This document shows positions 1 to 12,397 of a stretch of DNA of 64,000 nt, piece after piece. The notes beneath the pieces were generated by a model, which did no database searches, was not told where the DNA came from, and worked only from the letters and a program-made list of their open reading frames with translations. Source of the DNA: Manis javanica (taxonomy: Eukaryota > Chordata > Mammalia > Pholidota > Manidae); contig NC_133169.1 in assembly GCF_040802235.1 (NCBI RefSeq), positions 40,431,034-40,495,033 on the forward strand, in the 5' to 3' direction. The translations under genes and the position numbers were made by a program. Numbering within the stretch: the first letter of the stretch is position 1; every line of letters begins with the position of its first letter.

Positions 1-1718
1 GTAGTATGCTGTTACAAATACAATCTAAATGTTCTTTTCTATTTCTCCTCCTTTTTCTTCCTCCTTCATTCTTTATATATTAGGTATCAAATTCTGTACT
101 TTTTGTCTATCCCTTGATTGACATTGGGGATAGTCAATTTAATTTTTGCATTTGCCTCGCAATTGTCTGCTCCATCCTCCCTATCGTGGTTTTACTACCT
201 CTGGTGATAGCTATCCAACCCTAGGAACACTTCCATCTATAGCAGTCCCTCCAAAGTAGACTGCAGAGAAGGTTTGTGGGAGGTAAACTCTCTCAGCTTA
301 TGCTTCTCCAGAAATTGTTTAATCCCTCCTTCAAATTTAAATGATAATCTTTCCAGGTAAAGTAATTTTGGTTCCAGGCCCTTCTTCTTCATGGCATTAA
401 ATACATTGTGCCACTCCCTTCTGCCCTGTAAGGTTTCTGCTGAAAAGTCTGAAGTTAGCCTGATGGGCTTTCCTTTCTGTGTGATCTTATTTCTGTCTCT
501 GGCTGCTTTTAACAGTTTGTCCTTATCCTTGATCTTTCCCATTTTAATTACTATGTGTCTTGTCGTTGTCTTCCTTGGGTCCTTTGTGTTGGGAGATCTG
601 TGGATCTCCATGGCCTGAGAGACTATCTTCTTCCCCAGATTGGGGAAGTTTTCAGCAATTACCTCCTCAAAGACACTTTCTATCCCTTTCTCTCTCTTCT
701 TCTTCTTCTTGTATCCCTATAATGCGAATATTGTTCCACTTGGATTGGTCACACAGTTCTCTCATATTCTTTCATTCTTAGAGATCCTTTTTTCTCTGTG
801 TGCCTCAGCTTCTTTGTATTCCTCTTCTCTAGTTTCTATTACATTTATTTTCTCCTCCACTGTATCCAATCTGCTTTTAATACCCTCCATTGTGCTCTTC
901 AATAATTGGATCTCCGACCTGAATTCATTCCTGAGTTCTGGATGTCTTTCCGTACCTCCATTAGAATGTTGATTATTTTTATTTCAAACTCCTTTCAGGA
1001 AGAGTTATGAGGTCCATTCCATTTAAACCTTTCTCTAGAGTTTTATTAATAATTTTACTCTGGACAAGGTTCCTTTGGTGTTTCATGTTAGTATATGGCA
1101 CCCTCTAGTGTCCAGAAGCTCTACACTGGAGCTACTCAGTCCCTGAAGCAATGTCAGGGGTCGCAGGGGAGTGGTACTGGTGCCTGGGGGGAGTAAAGAG
1201 CTGTTCCCCGCCTCCTGGCTACTGTGCCTGTCTCCACTGCCTGAGCCCGTGGGCCGGCCAAACAGGTATAAGTTTTTGTCCCAGAGCAGCCAGGTATGGA
1301 TCCCTGCTTTTGACAAGCAGCCGGAATCCCAGTCTCCCCAGGAACTCTGCCTGTATTAACTTTCCAACCCGATTGTCATGCAAATCTCATGAAAGCACAA
1401 TGAAATGTAGGTTTGTGCTCCCAGAGCAGATCTCCAGAGCTAGGTATTATGCAGTCCCAAGCCTTCCACTCCCTGCTCTGTTTCTCTTCCACCTGCCATT
1501 GAGCTGTGTTGGGGGAGGGGCTCAGGTCCCATGGAGCCACAGCTCTGGTACGTTACCCAATTCTGTGAGGTCTGCTCTTTTATCCAGGTTTATGCAGTCT
1601 GATGCAGTCTTCTTTCCTGTTGCTCTCTCAGGATTAGTTACACCAATTAAATTTTCTAATTGTATCCAGTTTTAGGAGGTAGCCTCTGTCTCTCCCCTCA
1701 CACTGCCATCTTTCAATA
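1..1718 (-). mobile_element. L1 5' portion (5'UTR and ORF1), continues past window edge
   Basis: Antisense L1. The right end (about 1680-1718) is the L1 5' terminus and can be aligned with the 5' ends near 18.46 kb and 54.7 kb. About 1050-1700 is the GC-richer 5'UTR that normally holds the internal promoter. The minus-strand reading 611-237 is the C-terminal domain of the ORF1 RNA-binding chaperone, with recognisable blocks such as PIRLTSDFSAETLQGRREWH. ORF1 upstream of this (about 620-1000) is broken by stops and frame changes. ORF2 would lie beyond position 1. It is a dead copy. Confidence 0.85.
237..611 (-). pseudogene. L1 ORF1p C-terminal fragment
   Basis: A 124-codon open stretch matches the C-terminal half of mammalian L1 ORF1p: the RRM end plus the C-terminal domain, ending with the usual run of basic and leucine residues. 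ORF1p is a trimeric nucleic-acid chaperone that coats L1 RNA. The N-terminal coiled coil is not in this frame, so the ORF is truncated relative to the usual roughly 300-340 residues and is non-functional. Assignment rests on the block order PIRL-SADF-RREWH-N-MK-LYLERLSF. No host gene is suggested. Confidence 0.8.
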
Positions 1719-1829
1719 GAATTTTTACACAGGCATATAAATATATTTACATGTAAATATATATGGAGTAATATATATGTTGAGGGTTAGTTTCAGCACA
1801 AATTTACTCCCCCTTTGGAAAGGCAACTG

Positions 1830-2560
1830 ACAGTTCAGGAAAATATATTCACATTTTTCCAAGGAGCACATACAGATGGCCAACAGGCACATGAACTAAT
1901 GCTCCACATCACTAATCATCACGGAAATGCAAATCAAAAGCACAATGAGATATTACCTCAGACCAGTCAGAGTGGCCACTAACCAAAAGACAAGAAATAA
2001 CCAGTGTTGGTGAGTATGAAAAGAAAAGGGAAACCTCAGGCACTGTTAGTGGGAATGTAAATTGGCACACTGTGGGAAAACAATATTGAGATTTCTCTAA
2101 AAATTAAAAATAGGAAAAAAAACATATGACCCAGCAATTCCACTTCTGGGAATTTATTTTAAGAAAGAAAAATTGCTAATTCAAAAATATATATGCTTAT
2201 CTATGTTCATAGAACCATTATTTACATACAGTAGCCAAGACATGGAAGCAACCCAAATACCCATAGACTGATGAATGGGCATAGGAGATTAGCACATATA
2301 CCCAATGGACTATTACTCAGTCACAAAAAAGAACTAAATTTGCCATTTGTGACATGGTTGGACCTAGTGGCTAATATGCTATGTGAAAAACGCCAGGCAG
2401 AAAAAGATAAATATCATATGATTTCACTTATATGTGGAATCTAAAAAAAACCACAAATGATAAAGAAATAGTCCTATAAACATGAAAAACAGACAGCAGT
2501 TACCAGAGGGAAGGACTAGAGTGATGGGGGAAATACATGAAGGGAATATAAAGGTCCACA
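1830..2560 (+). mobile_element. L1 3' end (ORF2 tail and 3'UTR), sense
   Basis: The sequence follows the standard order of an L1 ORF2 terminus in the plus direction: the block about neighbouring animals of the family (GGCCAACAGGCAC... ATCATCACGGAAATGCAAATC), the lysine-rich block, the ATTACTCAG block near 2305-2330, and a 3'UTR with GTTACCAGAGGGAAGGACTAG. Many stops interrupt the reading frame. It lies tail-to-head against the minus-strand L1 that ends near 1718, so the two are separate insertions. Confidence 0.8.
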
Positions 2561-3275
2561 CTTTTTTTATGCTACATGATACTCCACTATGACAGTCAAT
2601 TCCATACATTATCCACACTTGCTACATTTTCTTAATTCATTGGTTGAAAGACATTTACCTGGCAGTTGTGTCTTTATTTTCTAAATTAATTAAATAACAT
2701 AATTTCATTGACATAAAATCTTTCATTGCTTTCCAGTGTACAGCACAGTGGTCCAGCAGGTACCTGTATCACTGAATCCGCACCTGCACTGCTGCAGTCA
2801 TGATTCTTTTAGTGAACAATTCTTGCAGTAAACATAAAAGCACAGGTATAAGCCTGATATTAAAATGTCATGTCTATATCAGTTTATATTCTTACTAAAA
2901 GTGTACAAGTGTTCCCTATTCTCTGTGTCTTCACCAACATTGTTTTTTTTATTAATAAAGGTTACCCTAATAAATGTGAGTTATACCTCATTATGGTTTG
3001 CTTGGCATGTTTTTGTGGATGATTAGTGATACTGGCTATTTTTAAATTTTCTTGTTCACAACTTGTACATCTTCTTTTGGAAAAAACATGTGTTCAGCTG
3101 CTTTGCCATTGTTTTAATCATATTATGTGTTTCTATTGTGTTGTATGAATCCATGCATATTTTAGTCATTAGCCCCATGTCAGATTTATGGTTTCCAAAT
3201 ATTTTTCCCATTCTATAGGTTTCATTTTTATTTTGTTGGTTATTTCCTTTGTTGTGCAGATATTTTTTTATTTTA
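2560..3275 (-). mobile_element. Old L1 fragment(s), antisense
   Basis: Decayed antisense L1. The string at 3160-3260, resembling the reverse complement of the ORF2 block that says previous states were left and the window measured (GTCAGATTTATGG... TTCCCATTCTATAGGTT... CCTTTGTTGTGCAG), is diagnostic of L1 ORF2. The stretch 2560-2660 resembles the antisense ORF2 terminus. Heavily mutated and without a reading frame. Boundaries are approximate. Confidence 0.6.
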
Positions 3276-3294
3276 GGTGTTATTGGTAATTTTT

Positions 3295-3625
3295 TTCTTT
3301 TTTGAATTGAAGTATAGTTGATAGCAATCGTATATTGGTTTCAATTATACAACACAGTGGTTCAACAGTTATTCATATTATTAAATCCTATCAACTAATA
3401 CAGTTACTGTCAACATAGGAAGACATTACATATTCTCCACGCTGTTCTAAAGTTTTGTGACAAACTTATGATTGACGATTTTTGTGTCCCTTTATCACCC
3501 TCCCTCCCCCAACCCACCCATTCCAAGCCCTCCCCCGAAGTAGCCACTAGTCCCTTCTCAGTGTCTGTGAGCCTCCTGCTATTTCGTTCATTCTGTTTTG
3601 CTTTGTATTTATATTCTACACTTAA
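3295..3625 (-). mobile_element. L1 3'UTR fragment, antisense
   Basis: Begins TTTTTTGAATTGAAGTATAG and continues through GATAGCAATCGTATATTGGTT into the CCCTCCCTCCCCCAACCCACC pyrimidine-rich tract (3490-3530), ending in the ATTCTGTTTTGCTTTGTATTT block. This is the antisense layout of older mammalian L1 3'UTRs. It has no coding content. 3625-3960 holds nothing I can assign. Confidence 0.6.
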
Positions 3626-3964
3626 ATGAAATTATATGGTATTTGTTTAATTAATGTCCTTTAAATTTCTACTAAAAAATTCTTAATGCATTGGATACCC
3701 AAAATAAATGTTGTACATTTACCTAACTAAAGAGTAATTTTATTTCTAATGATTCCTCATACTCATCTTTAAGCTTAGATTCCCATAAAACAAATCAAGC
3801 AATGGACACTAAGAAATCAACTGAGAAAAATCTACTTCTGGTGTTTTGAGGTTTCTGTGCTTGTTTAACTTAATTATTTAAATACCCTATTAATTTTTAT
3901 ATTAAACAAAAAAAGATTCTGGATTTTTCAAGTTTGGAAAACATTGTGTAATTTCTATAATATT

Positions 3965-4380
3965 CTTTTAAAATTTATTTTATTGATATAATTTACATAT
4001 AGCATTCTCTAAGCTTATGCTGTGTTGGTTTGACTCACTTATTGCAGTGTGATTACCACTATAGTGTCAGCTAACCTCTATCACATCAGATACTTATAAT
4101 TATTTTTTGTTGGAAACAATTAAGATCTAGTGTCTTAGAGACTTTGAAGTTTATAAGACAGAATTGTGTATAATCACTATGTGTGCATTATATCCCAAGC
4201 GCTTGTTCATCTATTAGTTCCAAGTTTGTATCCTTAAAAAATCTATCCCAAATACCCCTGCCGCCACCCATCTGGCAATCACCATTCACCTCTGTTTTTA
4301 TGAGTTTATTGAAAGAAATGTTTCTAATAGAATAAGAAGGAATATAACTAAATAATGCATTTGGTACCACATTGGTAAAA
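3965..4380 (-). mobile_element. L1 3'UTR fragment, antisense
   Basis: Opens with ATTTATTTTATTGATATAAT, then a block ending in a C-rich tract (CCCCTGCCGCCACCC near 4255-4270) and GGCAATCACCATTCACC, the usual antisense old-L1 3'UTR order. No reading frame is preserved. From 4380 to 4960 the sequence is AT-rich and I see no gene or recognisable repeat. Confidence 0.55.
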
Positions 4381-4969
4381 ATTTACTTTAAAATACATCA
4401 CACAGATGAAACTAGTAGCTGCTAGGATACACCAGCACAATGATGGCACATTAAAAACAACCTCATTTTTCAAACACATTAACACATCTCTTGTGGAAGG
4501 TCCACTACCTGATGTCTATATATTGATAAAAGTATTTGGGTAAAATTCATGAAATTCAATACAGGAATTTTAATATGATTAATTGTACTATTCTCTATAT
4601 ATGATTTTTGAATTACCTAAAATTTGATATATAAATTTAATGTCTGAAACTAAGATACACATAGAAATAGTCCAAATTTGGTTGCCTTTTACTGTTGAAA
4701 CTGCTAAACATACAAAATTATTGTATGAAAGTAAATCTGCTAAAGTCAGGAAGATAAGGTAAATTCAGAGGTAGATTCACTAAGTGAAATATATCTTGAT
4801 AAAAACTAGAGCTTTTTTGAAGCTGGGGGAATTCCAATCATTCAAACTTATATATATTTTTTTTTTGAAAACCAACTGAGAAGAATTGTTACAACCCCCA
4901 ATATCATAAAGACTGTTAATGAGAAAAAGGAAGAAAAATTCAACTCTAACAATTGTATTTATATTTCTC

Positions 4970-5908
4970 CTATTTCACACTGCCACCTAGTTTCCAAAGG
5001 AGCTTTCTCAGGGCTGCCTTGATTTCTCTGTTCCTGAGGCTGTAGATAACGGGGTTCAGAGAGGGAGGAGCACTGCTTACAGCATGAGAGCAGCAGGGCC
5101 AGGAGAGAGGGGGACTCAGGCACTGGTTTCAAATAGGCAATGGCTCCTGTCAGGGGAAAGGTGGACACAGCCGTGAGATGGGGAAGGCAGGTGGAGAGAG
5201 CTTGTGACCTGCCTTGTGCAGATGGGATCCTTAGCACTGTATTGAAAATATAGATGTATGAGAAAACAATGGCAAGTAAACAAAAAAACACATAAAATAT
5301 CCCAATGGCCACACTGACATTAATAGTGATATGATCTTTAGAGGAAGAAATCCTTAGTAATGAGGGAACATCACAGAAGAACTGTGGGACTCTTCTGGAA
5401 CCACAGAAAGATAAAGAGAAAGTGCCAGTCGCATATAGACCTCTAAAGAACCCTCCAAGGACCCAGGAGGCAGCTGCCAACTTCCCACATGCCATCCTGT
5501 TCATAGGGCAGGGGGTGGCAGATGGCCACATAGCGGTCATAGGACATGGCGGTGAGGATGGACACCTCAGACCCTGCAAAGTGTATCACCAGTAAGACCT
5601 GCAATACACATCCTGGGAAAGAAAGAGATGTTGTTGGAAAGAGAGTTGAGAATGGATTTTGGAACAATGATGGAAATAAGGCAGAGGTCAAAGAAGGACA
5701 AATTCTTCAGGAAGAAGTGCATCATGGTGTGAAGATACTGGTCCATGGTCACAAGCACAATAATGAGAATGTTTCCCAACAGTGTTGCCAAGTAAATCAG
5801 TAATAAAAGAAAGGCATGTAGAACTTGGAGCTCTCTGGTGTCTGGGAATTCCACCAGGAGGAATCCCGTCACTGCTGTGAGGTTGGCCAATGTCCTTGTC
5901 TCTACCAT
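4970..5908 (-). pseudogene. Olfactory receptor family 14-like pseudogene
   Basis: An intronless class II OR on the minus strand, spread over three frames. Frame 1 (ATG at 5906-5908 to about 5570) carries the N-terminus and TM1-TM3 start, including NLTAVTGFLLVEFPD, the GN of TM1 and a damaged PMYFF block (HTMMHFFLKNLSF). Frame 2 (about 5691-5443) carries the intact MSYDRYVAICHP motif. Frame 3 (about 5560-4985) carries TM4-TM7 (SWVLGG, FFCDVPSL). A last shift is needed to read the SLNPVIYSLRNREIK block and stop at 4970-4972. At least three frameshifts make it non-functional. The family call rests on the N-terminal TAVTGFLL-EF-D and KSILNSLSN-ISF style blocks seen in OR14 genes; a subfamily is not assignable. 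Confidence 0.9.
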
Positions 5909-5929
5909 GCCTCCTGTGGGATACAGCAA

Positions 5930-7690
5930 TTTAATAATATTAACAGGCTTCCCTGAAGCTTTATTTTTTGAAGACTACACATTTCTTATAGTTCTTCAAG
6001 ACATTGTCTGAAATCTGCACTTTATCAGTTTGTAGAGTGTGGGCTGGCTCTAAAGTGAGACCACATCATATACACGTGCTCTCTTTCATTGAGAAAAGGT
6101 GGTGATGTTATCTCCTTTTTAACAGCATATATATATATATAGCAAAATTATAATGGAGTTGATACATACTATGTATGAATAAATGGCAAATTTTGTTTCA
6201 TTGTTGCTAAATTAATTGAATTAAAATTAATTATTACATATCAGTCCTATATTGTAGAACATTTGCTTTTTAAGTTGTTTTTACTGCACATATACAGGGT
6301 TTATCTGTAGCAACACAAATTTGAGAATTCAGCAATGATAAGTGGAGATTATTATTGCAAAGTTCAATTTAATGAACACTATGACAAGAAAATGACCCAC
6401 TAACAGAGAATATATTAATTGAATTAATCCCCTATTTCATGCTATAAAGAGAAAAAGAGGAAAATGTAAAGAAAATGAAGAGAATGGATAAATCATAAGG
6501 CAGAGTTGGAAATGCAATTGTAGTAAGAAATGAAAAATAAAGAAAAAATGTTAGCAGGAGGTAGACAGGACTACTAATCTTCACAATCAGTCACACAGAC
6601 AATCTGCTCACCCTATTTCTTTTTAAGTAAGGAGAAAGTATCTTACGAGAATAAATCATTGTAAATGAAAGGAGCTATTATTTCTAGGTAAAATTAAGTG
6701 ATAAGTTCATATTTCAAGGAGGATGAAGATATCCTTTTCTTAGAAAAGACAAAATACAGACTGTCTCCTGCAAAAAAATAAAGGAAAAAGATACCAGAAA
6801 CTTTGAAATAGGTAGTGACAATTATAATGTTATCACTTAACAATATTCTTAGAGAACTTCTGAAATATCTAAAATAGATTGTTTATTGATTACAGATAGA
6901 GAATGTGCACATTTTTGCAAAACCTATCAGCTTACCAAATTTCTTAGAGATAAAACTAGATTTTCTAGCACCACCTTTATTTCAGATGTGCTCAATGTTT
7001 TTTCCCTCAAAGCTGATTTTTCAGCTTATTGAATGATTTTAATTAAATATTAAAACCCTCAAGTCAAAAACTCATTAAATTGTTGTTAAAATTAATCTTT
7101 TCACTACTTATTTTTTTATTAATTTCTCATGGCTCAATTCAGGCATGTCTCTAAATCACAAAGAACATGAAATCCAAAATGTTTTAGCTTATTATTATTT
7201 GCCTAAAGATTTCCAATATTTTCTGGAGGCTAATCCAGAAATGAGAACAAGCATGAAAAGCAACTTTGGGATGAGAACATTCAGTATTTGGTTATAAAAT
7301 GAACCTGCAATGCTTATAATTACCTGTTGAGGTGAGAAAGCCATCTGGGTGTGAGTAGTTATGTGAATGTATGATTGTGTGTAACACATGTATGTAACTA
7401 TGAACATGAGAAGACAGGAGGTTGGGAGAAGTGGACTTTTACTTCATATTCAGTATTTCTACCTACATATATCATTGATATTAGTGTTCTATGATAATGT
7501 TATTATAACTCCATATGTATAGACCTGCTGCCTCCCTTGTCCACATCCTTTCTACCATAAATCTGTATTTCCCTTCTGTAACATAATGAATTTAATCATA
7601 AAATTAAAAGGAAAATAGTTTTACTTTCTGTAGATAAATGTATGAGTATCAAAAACTAATTACTATAATACATTCTAGGTCAATTTATAT
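5930..7690. other. AT-rich intergenic sequence, no gene seen
   Basis: I see no OR motif, no RNA gene and no clear transposon in this stretch. It contains a short TA dinucleotide run at about 6126-6142. Every open frame is short and without recognisable motifs. It may contain decayed OR upstream sequence. Confidence 0.5.
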
Positions 7691-8515
7691 TGTCTAAATG
7701 GCAACTTTTGATTTTTCATACCTGGATAATATTGCATTCTAAATAAGTACCACCTCTTCTTTATCCACACATTTATTTAATATCACATAAGTTTTTTCCA
7801 CTTCCTGGCTATTGTAAATAATGCTGCAATAAACAAGGGGGTATTTATATATTTTTGAGTGTGCTTTGAGTGAATTTCCCAAGTAGAATTGCTCAATTGT
7901 ATGGTATTTCTCATGCTACATTTTTGAGAAATCTCCATACTGTTTTGCATGGTGGCTGCACCACTCTGCAATCTCCTAGCAGAGTACAAGGTTTCCCTTT
8001 TCTCCACACCCCCACCAACACCTGTTAGTTACTGTGTTCTTGATATGAACCATTCCTGCTGGCATGAGGTGATATGCTGTAATAGTGATTTGCATTTCCC
8101 TGATGATTAGTGATGTTGATCTCTTTATGTCCCTCAGGATATTGTGATAAGTAAAATATGACAGAGAAAGGAATGTATTTGGTTCTACTTATATGAGGCA
8201 CCTGACAAAAGAAAAGCAAGAAATGCACAATGCACAGTCGTAAACAGAGAGAATGGATGGATAGCAAAGATGGGAGTGGGGGCAGGGGCGAGGTGGGCCT
8301 GGCGTCCAATCACACAGTGATCCGACAGCAGGGCTGAGAGCCCCGCGCAGGGGGTACATAGCCCATGATACCGGTCGATCTTCATGTGGGGACAGCTGGC
8401 AGCTGTGCCCGGCATGGTGAGCACAGAACAGTGTGCATAACTGAATCACTAAATTGCTTACCAGAAATGAATATAACATTGCATATATGCTATATTTCAA
8501 TAAAATGTGTTTGAA
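7690..8515 (+). mobile_element. L1 3' end with 5' inversion (twin-primed)
   Basis: 7690-8125 is antisense L1 ORF2 tail (TTCTTTATCCACACATTTATTT, GGCTATTGTAAATAATGCTGCAATAAAC, TCTCCACACCCCCACCAACACC). At about 8126 the sequence flips to sense and continues with the very next part of an L1: GGATATTGTGATAAGTAAAATA, then a 3'UTR ending in TTTCAATAAAA and an A-rich tail near 8500-8525. In consensus order the two pieces are almost contiguous, with only about 20 bases missing at the switch. That is the signature of twin priming during target-primed reverse transcription. A GC-rich patch (8270-8410) lies inside the 3'UTR. Confidence 0.75.
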
Positions 8516-8950
8516 CAAAGAAATAGATGCTATAACTTTTACAAGAATTTTTCGGTTATTTACAAAAAATATTATCTCCTTTTGACTGCTTTAATAATTG
8601 AATTTGTTATACTTTATAGATAATTCAGGTAATGAGCCAGGAAAACTTTGACAAGGCACAGACACAATAAATAACTCGATACCATAATAGGGAATGCTGT
8701 TTGAATATTCGGTATGAGCTCACGCAGTATATGTATGTCATCCTAATATTTACGGCCTGCAACACAATGAGAGGTTCTTAAGCACAACATGCATTTAAGA
8801 AGAGTGATAATGTGCCTGTTTTAGTAACACAATTTAGATGAATTTAAACAGAAATGAAAAGGTAGTTATGGAAGGGATAAAGACTTCGCAAGAACCTGCT
8901 GGGAGTCCTTACCTTCTTATGTCCCACGTTAGGTGAACAGAGTGGAGGAC

Positions 8951-9906
8951 ATGACCAACCTCACGGCACTGACGGGACTCTTCCTCCTGGAATTCTCTGA
9001 CTCCAGGGAGCTCCAGTTTTCACTTGCCTTTCTGTTCCTGCTCATTTACATAGGGTCTCTCCTGGGGAATCTTCTTATCATCATCTTTGTCACCTTGGAC
9101 CACTGTCTTCACACCCCCATGTACTTTTTCCTGAGGAACTTATCGTCCACTGATGCTTGTCTCATTTCCATCACAGTTCCAAAATTTGTTCTGGACACTC
9201 TCTCTCACAGGAACCTCATTTCTTTCCCAGGATGCCTGTTACAGATCCTGTTGGTGGCTCACTTTGCCGCATGTGACCTCTTCATCCTGACAGTCATGTC
9301 CCATGATGGCTACATGGCCATCTGTCTCCTGCTGCACTACGACATTTTCAGGAGCAGGGTCGTGTGTGTGAATATGGCAGCTGCCTCCTGGGTCCTTGGG
9401 AGCATCTTTGGGGTCTTGTACTCAGCTGGAACCTTCCCTTTATCTTTCTGTGGCTCCAGAAAACTCCCTCAGTTTTTCTATGATGTGCCCTCCCTACTGA
9501 AGATCTCTTGCTCAGAGATACACTGTGCCATTGACGTTAGTGTAGCATTTAGGGTCATATATGGCTTTTCTGTACAGGTTATATAGGTTATACATTTGTA
9601 CCCATTTTCAACATAGTGCTGAGGATGCCATACTTACAAGGACAGTCAAAAACCTTCTCCACCTGCCTGCCCCATCTCCCAGTTGTGATGACATTTCTTT
9701 TAACAGCCACCACTGCTTATCTGAAGCCTGTCCCTGATTCACCACATCTTGTGGATTTTTTAGTGTCTATGTTCTATGCTATGTTTCCTCCATCTCTGAA
9801 CCCAGTAACATACAGTCTAAGAAACAAAGAAATAAAGGCCACTTTGAGGAAGTTTGTACAGAAACTTTACATGATTATACAGGAAAATAATAGATCTAGT
9901 ATTTAA
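8951..9906 (+). pseudogene. Olfactory receptor family 14-like pseudogene
   Basis: An intronless OR starting at ATG 8951 (MTNLTALTGLFLLEFSD) and ending at TAA 9904-9906. It has one main disruption: after TM5 begins, the frame runs into a TAG near 9583, and TM6-TM7 resume in another frame from about 9600 (LRMPYLQGQSKTFSTCLPHL, then PPSLNPVTYSLRNKEIK). The PMYFFLRNLS block is intact. The key MAYDRYVAIC motif is degraded to MSHDGYMAIC, losing the arginine of DRY. The frameshift lies in a short repetitive region (GGTTATATAGGTTATAC). An upstream in-frame GTG at 8933 is not a likely start. It is less decayed than the 4970-5908 copy but should not signal. Confidence 0.92.
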
Positions 9907-10119
9907 ATTGATTGAATTATATTTTTTACTCTTGCACCATTGTTTTGTGACCTAGTGTAAATTATTTAGTATGTGTGTTAAATGTAATATTATTTTAGAT
10001 TACAAGAGGAATATTCATGAATATTAATAAACTGTGATTTTCTCTGAACATATCAAAAGCAGAACACTACTTTGAGTGTGATCCATTCAAACAGCCTTTC
10101 TGAAACACAGCTGTAAGCC

Positions 10120-10605
10120 TCTGAGTGTCTGCTGAAGATGTCTGTGTCCTAATCTTTGGCAGGTATGAATATGATTCCTTACATAGAAAAAGAAACTGTG
10201 GTGATGTGATAAATTTAGGGAACTTGAGGAGATTATACTGGATTATCCTGAGGGCCTAATGTAGTTATGTAAACAAACACCTTGATGTCGAGAACTTTTC
10301 TAATCTATGTCCAAACTGAGATAAGCATTAGGAAGAAGGAAGGTCTTACGTTGTACTGTTGGTTCTTAATATGGTTGGTGGCCATGAGTCTAAGAATGTG
10401 GGCAGACTTTAGAGGGTGGAAAATACAAATAAATGGATTTCCACCAGAACTCTAGAAAGAATGCAACCATGCCAGCTAATCCTAGATTTTCACTGGAGTG
10501 ACCAGGCTTGTATTACTAAATGACAGCATTGTAAAATAACAAAAGTGTTTTAAGGCACAGAATTTGTAACAGTTTGTTACAACAGTGATAGTAAACATAA
10601 ACAAT
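10120..10605 (+). repeat. Ancient interspersed repeat downstream of OR14-like gene, copy 1
   Basis: Contains the widespread mammalian block order: ATGTCTGTGTCCTAATC, TTACATAG-AAAAGAAACT-TG, GATTATACTGGATTATCCTGAGGGCCTAATGTA, and a 3' end with TGTTTTAAGGCACAGAATTTGTAACAGTTTGTTACAACAG. The same element, in the same orientation relative to an OR14-like gene, recurs at 23210-23655. I cannot name the family with confidence; an old LTR or MER-type element is likely. 10605-11090 is AT-rich with nothing assigned. Confidence 0.65.
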
Positions 10606-11089
10606 CCTCTAACCTATGTCCACATAAGTGTTTTAAATTGAATTTCTGGTTGGAGAAGGAAAGATTACCAAGAAAATAAAGTCTTAGTAAAAGTTGATGA
10701 ATATTGAATAGAAGAGACTTACAATCCTTACTCCCTAAATTTTTATAATGTAGTAGAAAAATTTCTGTTTCAGACCAATTTTTCTATTATTCACTATTAT
10801 AAATAAATGTGAAATTAATCTTCATTCAGTTTTAGTTGTAGTATTTGATACTGGAGCATTTATTGAAAATAAATTAAAATTTGCTTACTGTTTTTCTTTA
10901 ATCAATCCCCTATTTCTTTATTTTGTTGTTATTGTTGATACTCTGTATACTAAAATTAATATGTTCAGTGTCCTTTTCTGAATTGTCACACCTTAGAGTT
11001 GGTTTCTAACATTTCTATTTACAGTCTTTACTATAGCTGGTTTAGTGGTAGGGAATACTTTGACTTTCATTTATTTGGGAAACTTTTTT

Positions 11090-12260
11090 TCTCAACTTCA
11101 GTTCTACATGATCAACTTGCAGGTAGAGGATTCTTCGTTGTCGGTTCCTCCCTTTTAATACATTAAATATTTATTGCTACTCCTTTCTGGCCTGTAAAAT
11201 TTCTGTTAAGAAGTCTGTTGATAGTCTTATGGAGTTTCTCTTATATTTAACTGTCTTCCTCACTCTTGCTGCTTTTAAAATTCTCTTCTGATCTTTAATC
11301 TTTACCATTTTAATTATATATGTATTGGTCTTTTCTCCCTAGTGTTCCTTTTATTAGGGGATCATTTTGCTTCCAGGATCTAAGTGTCTTATTTCCTTCC
11401 CCAGATTGTGGAGGTTTTCAACTATTATTTACTCAGACAGATTTTTCTACTCCTTTTTCTCTCTTCTCCTTCTGGAACCCTGTAACATCACTATTGTTTC
11501 ATTTTGGAGTTGTCACAAAGCTCTCTCAGCATCCTCTCATTTTTAGAAATTTTTTATTCTCTGTGTTTGTGAACTTGGCTACTTTCCTATTCTTTATCTT
11601 CCATCACATTGATTATTTCCTTTACTTCCATTGGTTTATATTCATTCCCACTATTTTATTTCTCATTTCAGTTATTGTATTCTTCAGTGCAGAGTCACTC
11701 TTGTTCATATTTTCTATGTCTTTTCTGATGTTCTCACTGAAATAATTATTTTCCATAGCTCAGTGAATATCTTTATGACTATTACTTTCAAATCTTTTTC
11801 AAGATGATTGCTAATTTACCTTTCATTAGGCACCATCTCAGGTGTCTTGTCCTGTTCTTTGTTTGTTACATATTCCCCTGCCTCCTCATTTGGTCTGGGT
11901 TTCTGGGTTTCTTCATTTGTCCTAGATAGATCAGGTATGCCTCCTTGTCTAGAATGCTATGGCTGTATGAAGTGTGTATGCTGTGGCAGAAGACTCTTTG
12001 CTCGCCAGTGCCTGATTTCCTTTTGCAGGGGATCTGAAGTTCCTGTTGCTGTAATACAGGTAGGGCCCACCTCTCTGCCTGCCTGTCAGTAGTAGGAGAT
12101 CACTGTCAGCATGGGCTGGTGACTCTCCTCTACAAGCCCTTTCTGTGGTGTTAGAAGCTTCTACTGGGATTCATTTTGGGCAGCTCCACCCTCTGCCTGC
12201 TGGCAGCAACAGTGTTGTACCGATGGTCCTAGCAGGCCAGGCAGGACTGGTGCACAGAAA
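11090..12260 (-). mobile_element. Older L1 5' fragment (ORF1 C-term and 5'UTR), antisense
   Basis: Antisense ORF1 is recognisable at 11160-11330 (CTACTCCTTTCTGGCCTGTAAAATTTCTGTTAAGAAGTCTG, then GATCTTTAATCTTTACCATTTTAATTAT) and upstream ORF1 at 11330-11800. The stretch 11800-12260 is 5'UTR-like, GC-richer and full of TCTGCCTGCC-type blocks. It is much more diverged than the full-length L1 immediately to the right and is a separate, older insertion. It carries no intact frame. 12260-12388 is unassigned flank. Confidence 0.7.
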
Positions 12261-12388
12261 ATAAACCCAGGAGACAGATCAAAGTTCTACAGAATTCATG
12301 TAATCCATCCTCTTCACTTTACAATGAAAAGAACACAGGAAAGAGAGGGAACAAAAATCTCCTAAATTTTAAACAAAAACACAGTCAT

Positions 12389-12397
12389 TAGAGTGAT
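12389..12397. repeat. L1 target-site duplication, 3' side
   Basis: TAGAGTGAT, directly repeated at 18465-18473. It marks the insertion site of the 6.07-kb L1 made by the endonuclease nick and target-primed reverse transcription. Confidence 0.8.

Noticed and set aside
391-972. Open frames of 73-110 codons on the plus strand at the start of the window
   Set aside because: They are antisense shadows of L1 ORF1; the composition (S, F, L rich) and position match the complement of the transposon.
8951-9586. Functional OR at 8951
   Set aside because: The frame stops in TM5, the remaining TMs are in another frame, and the DRY arginine is lost.
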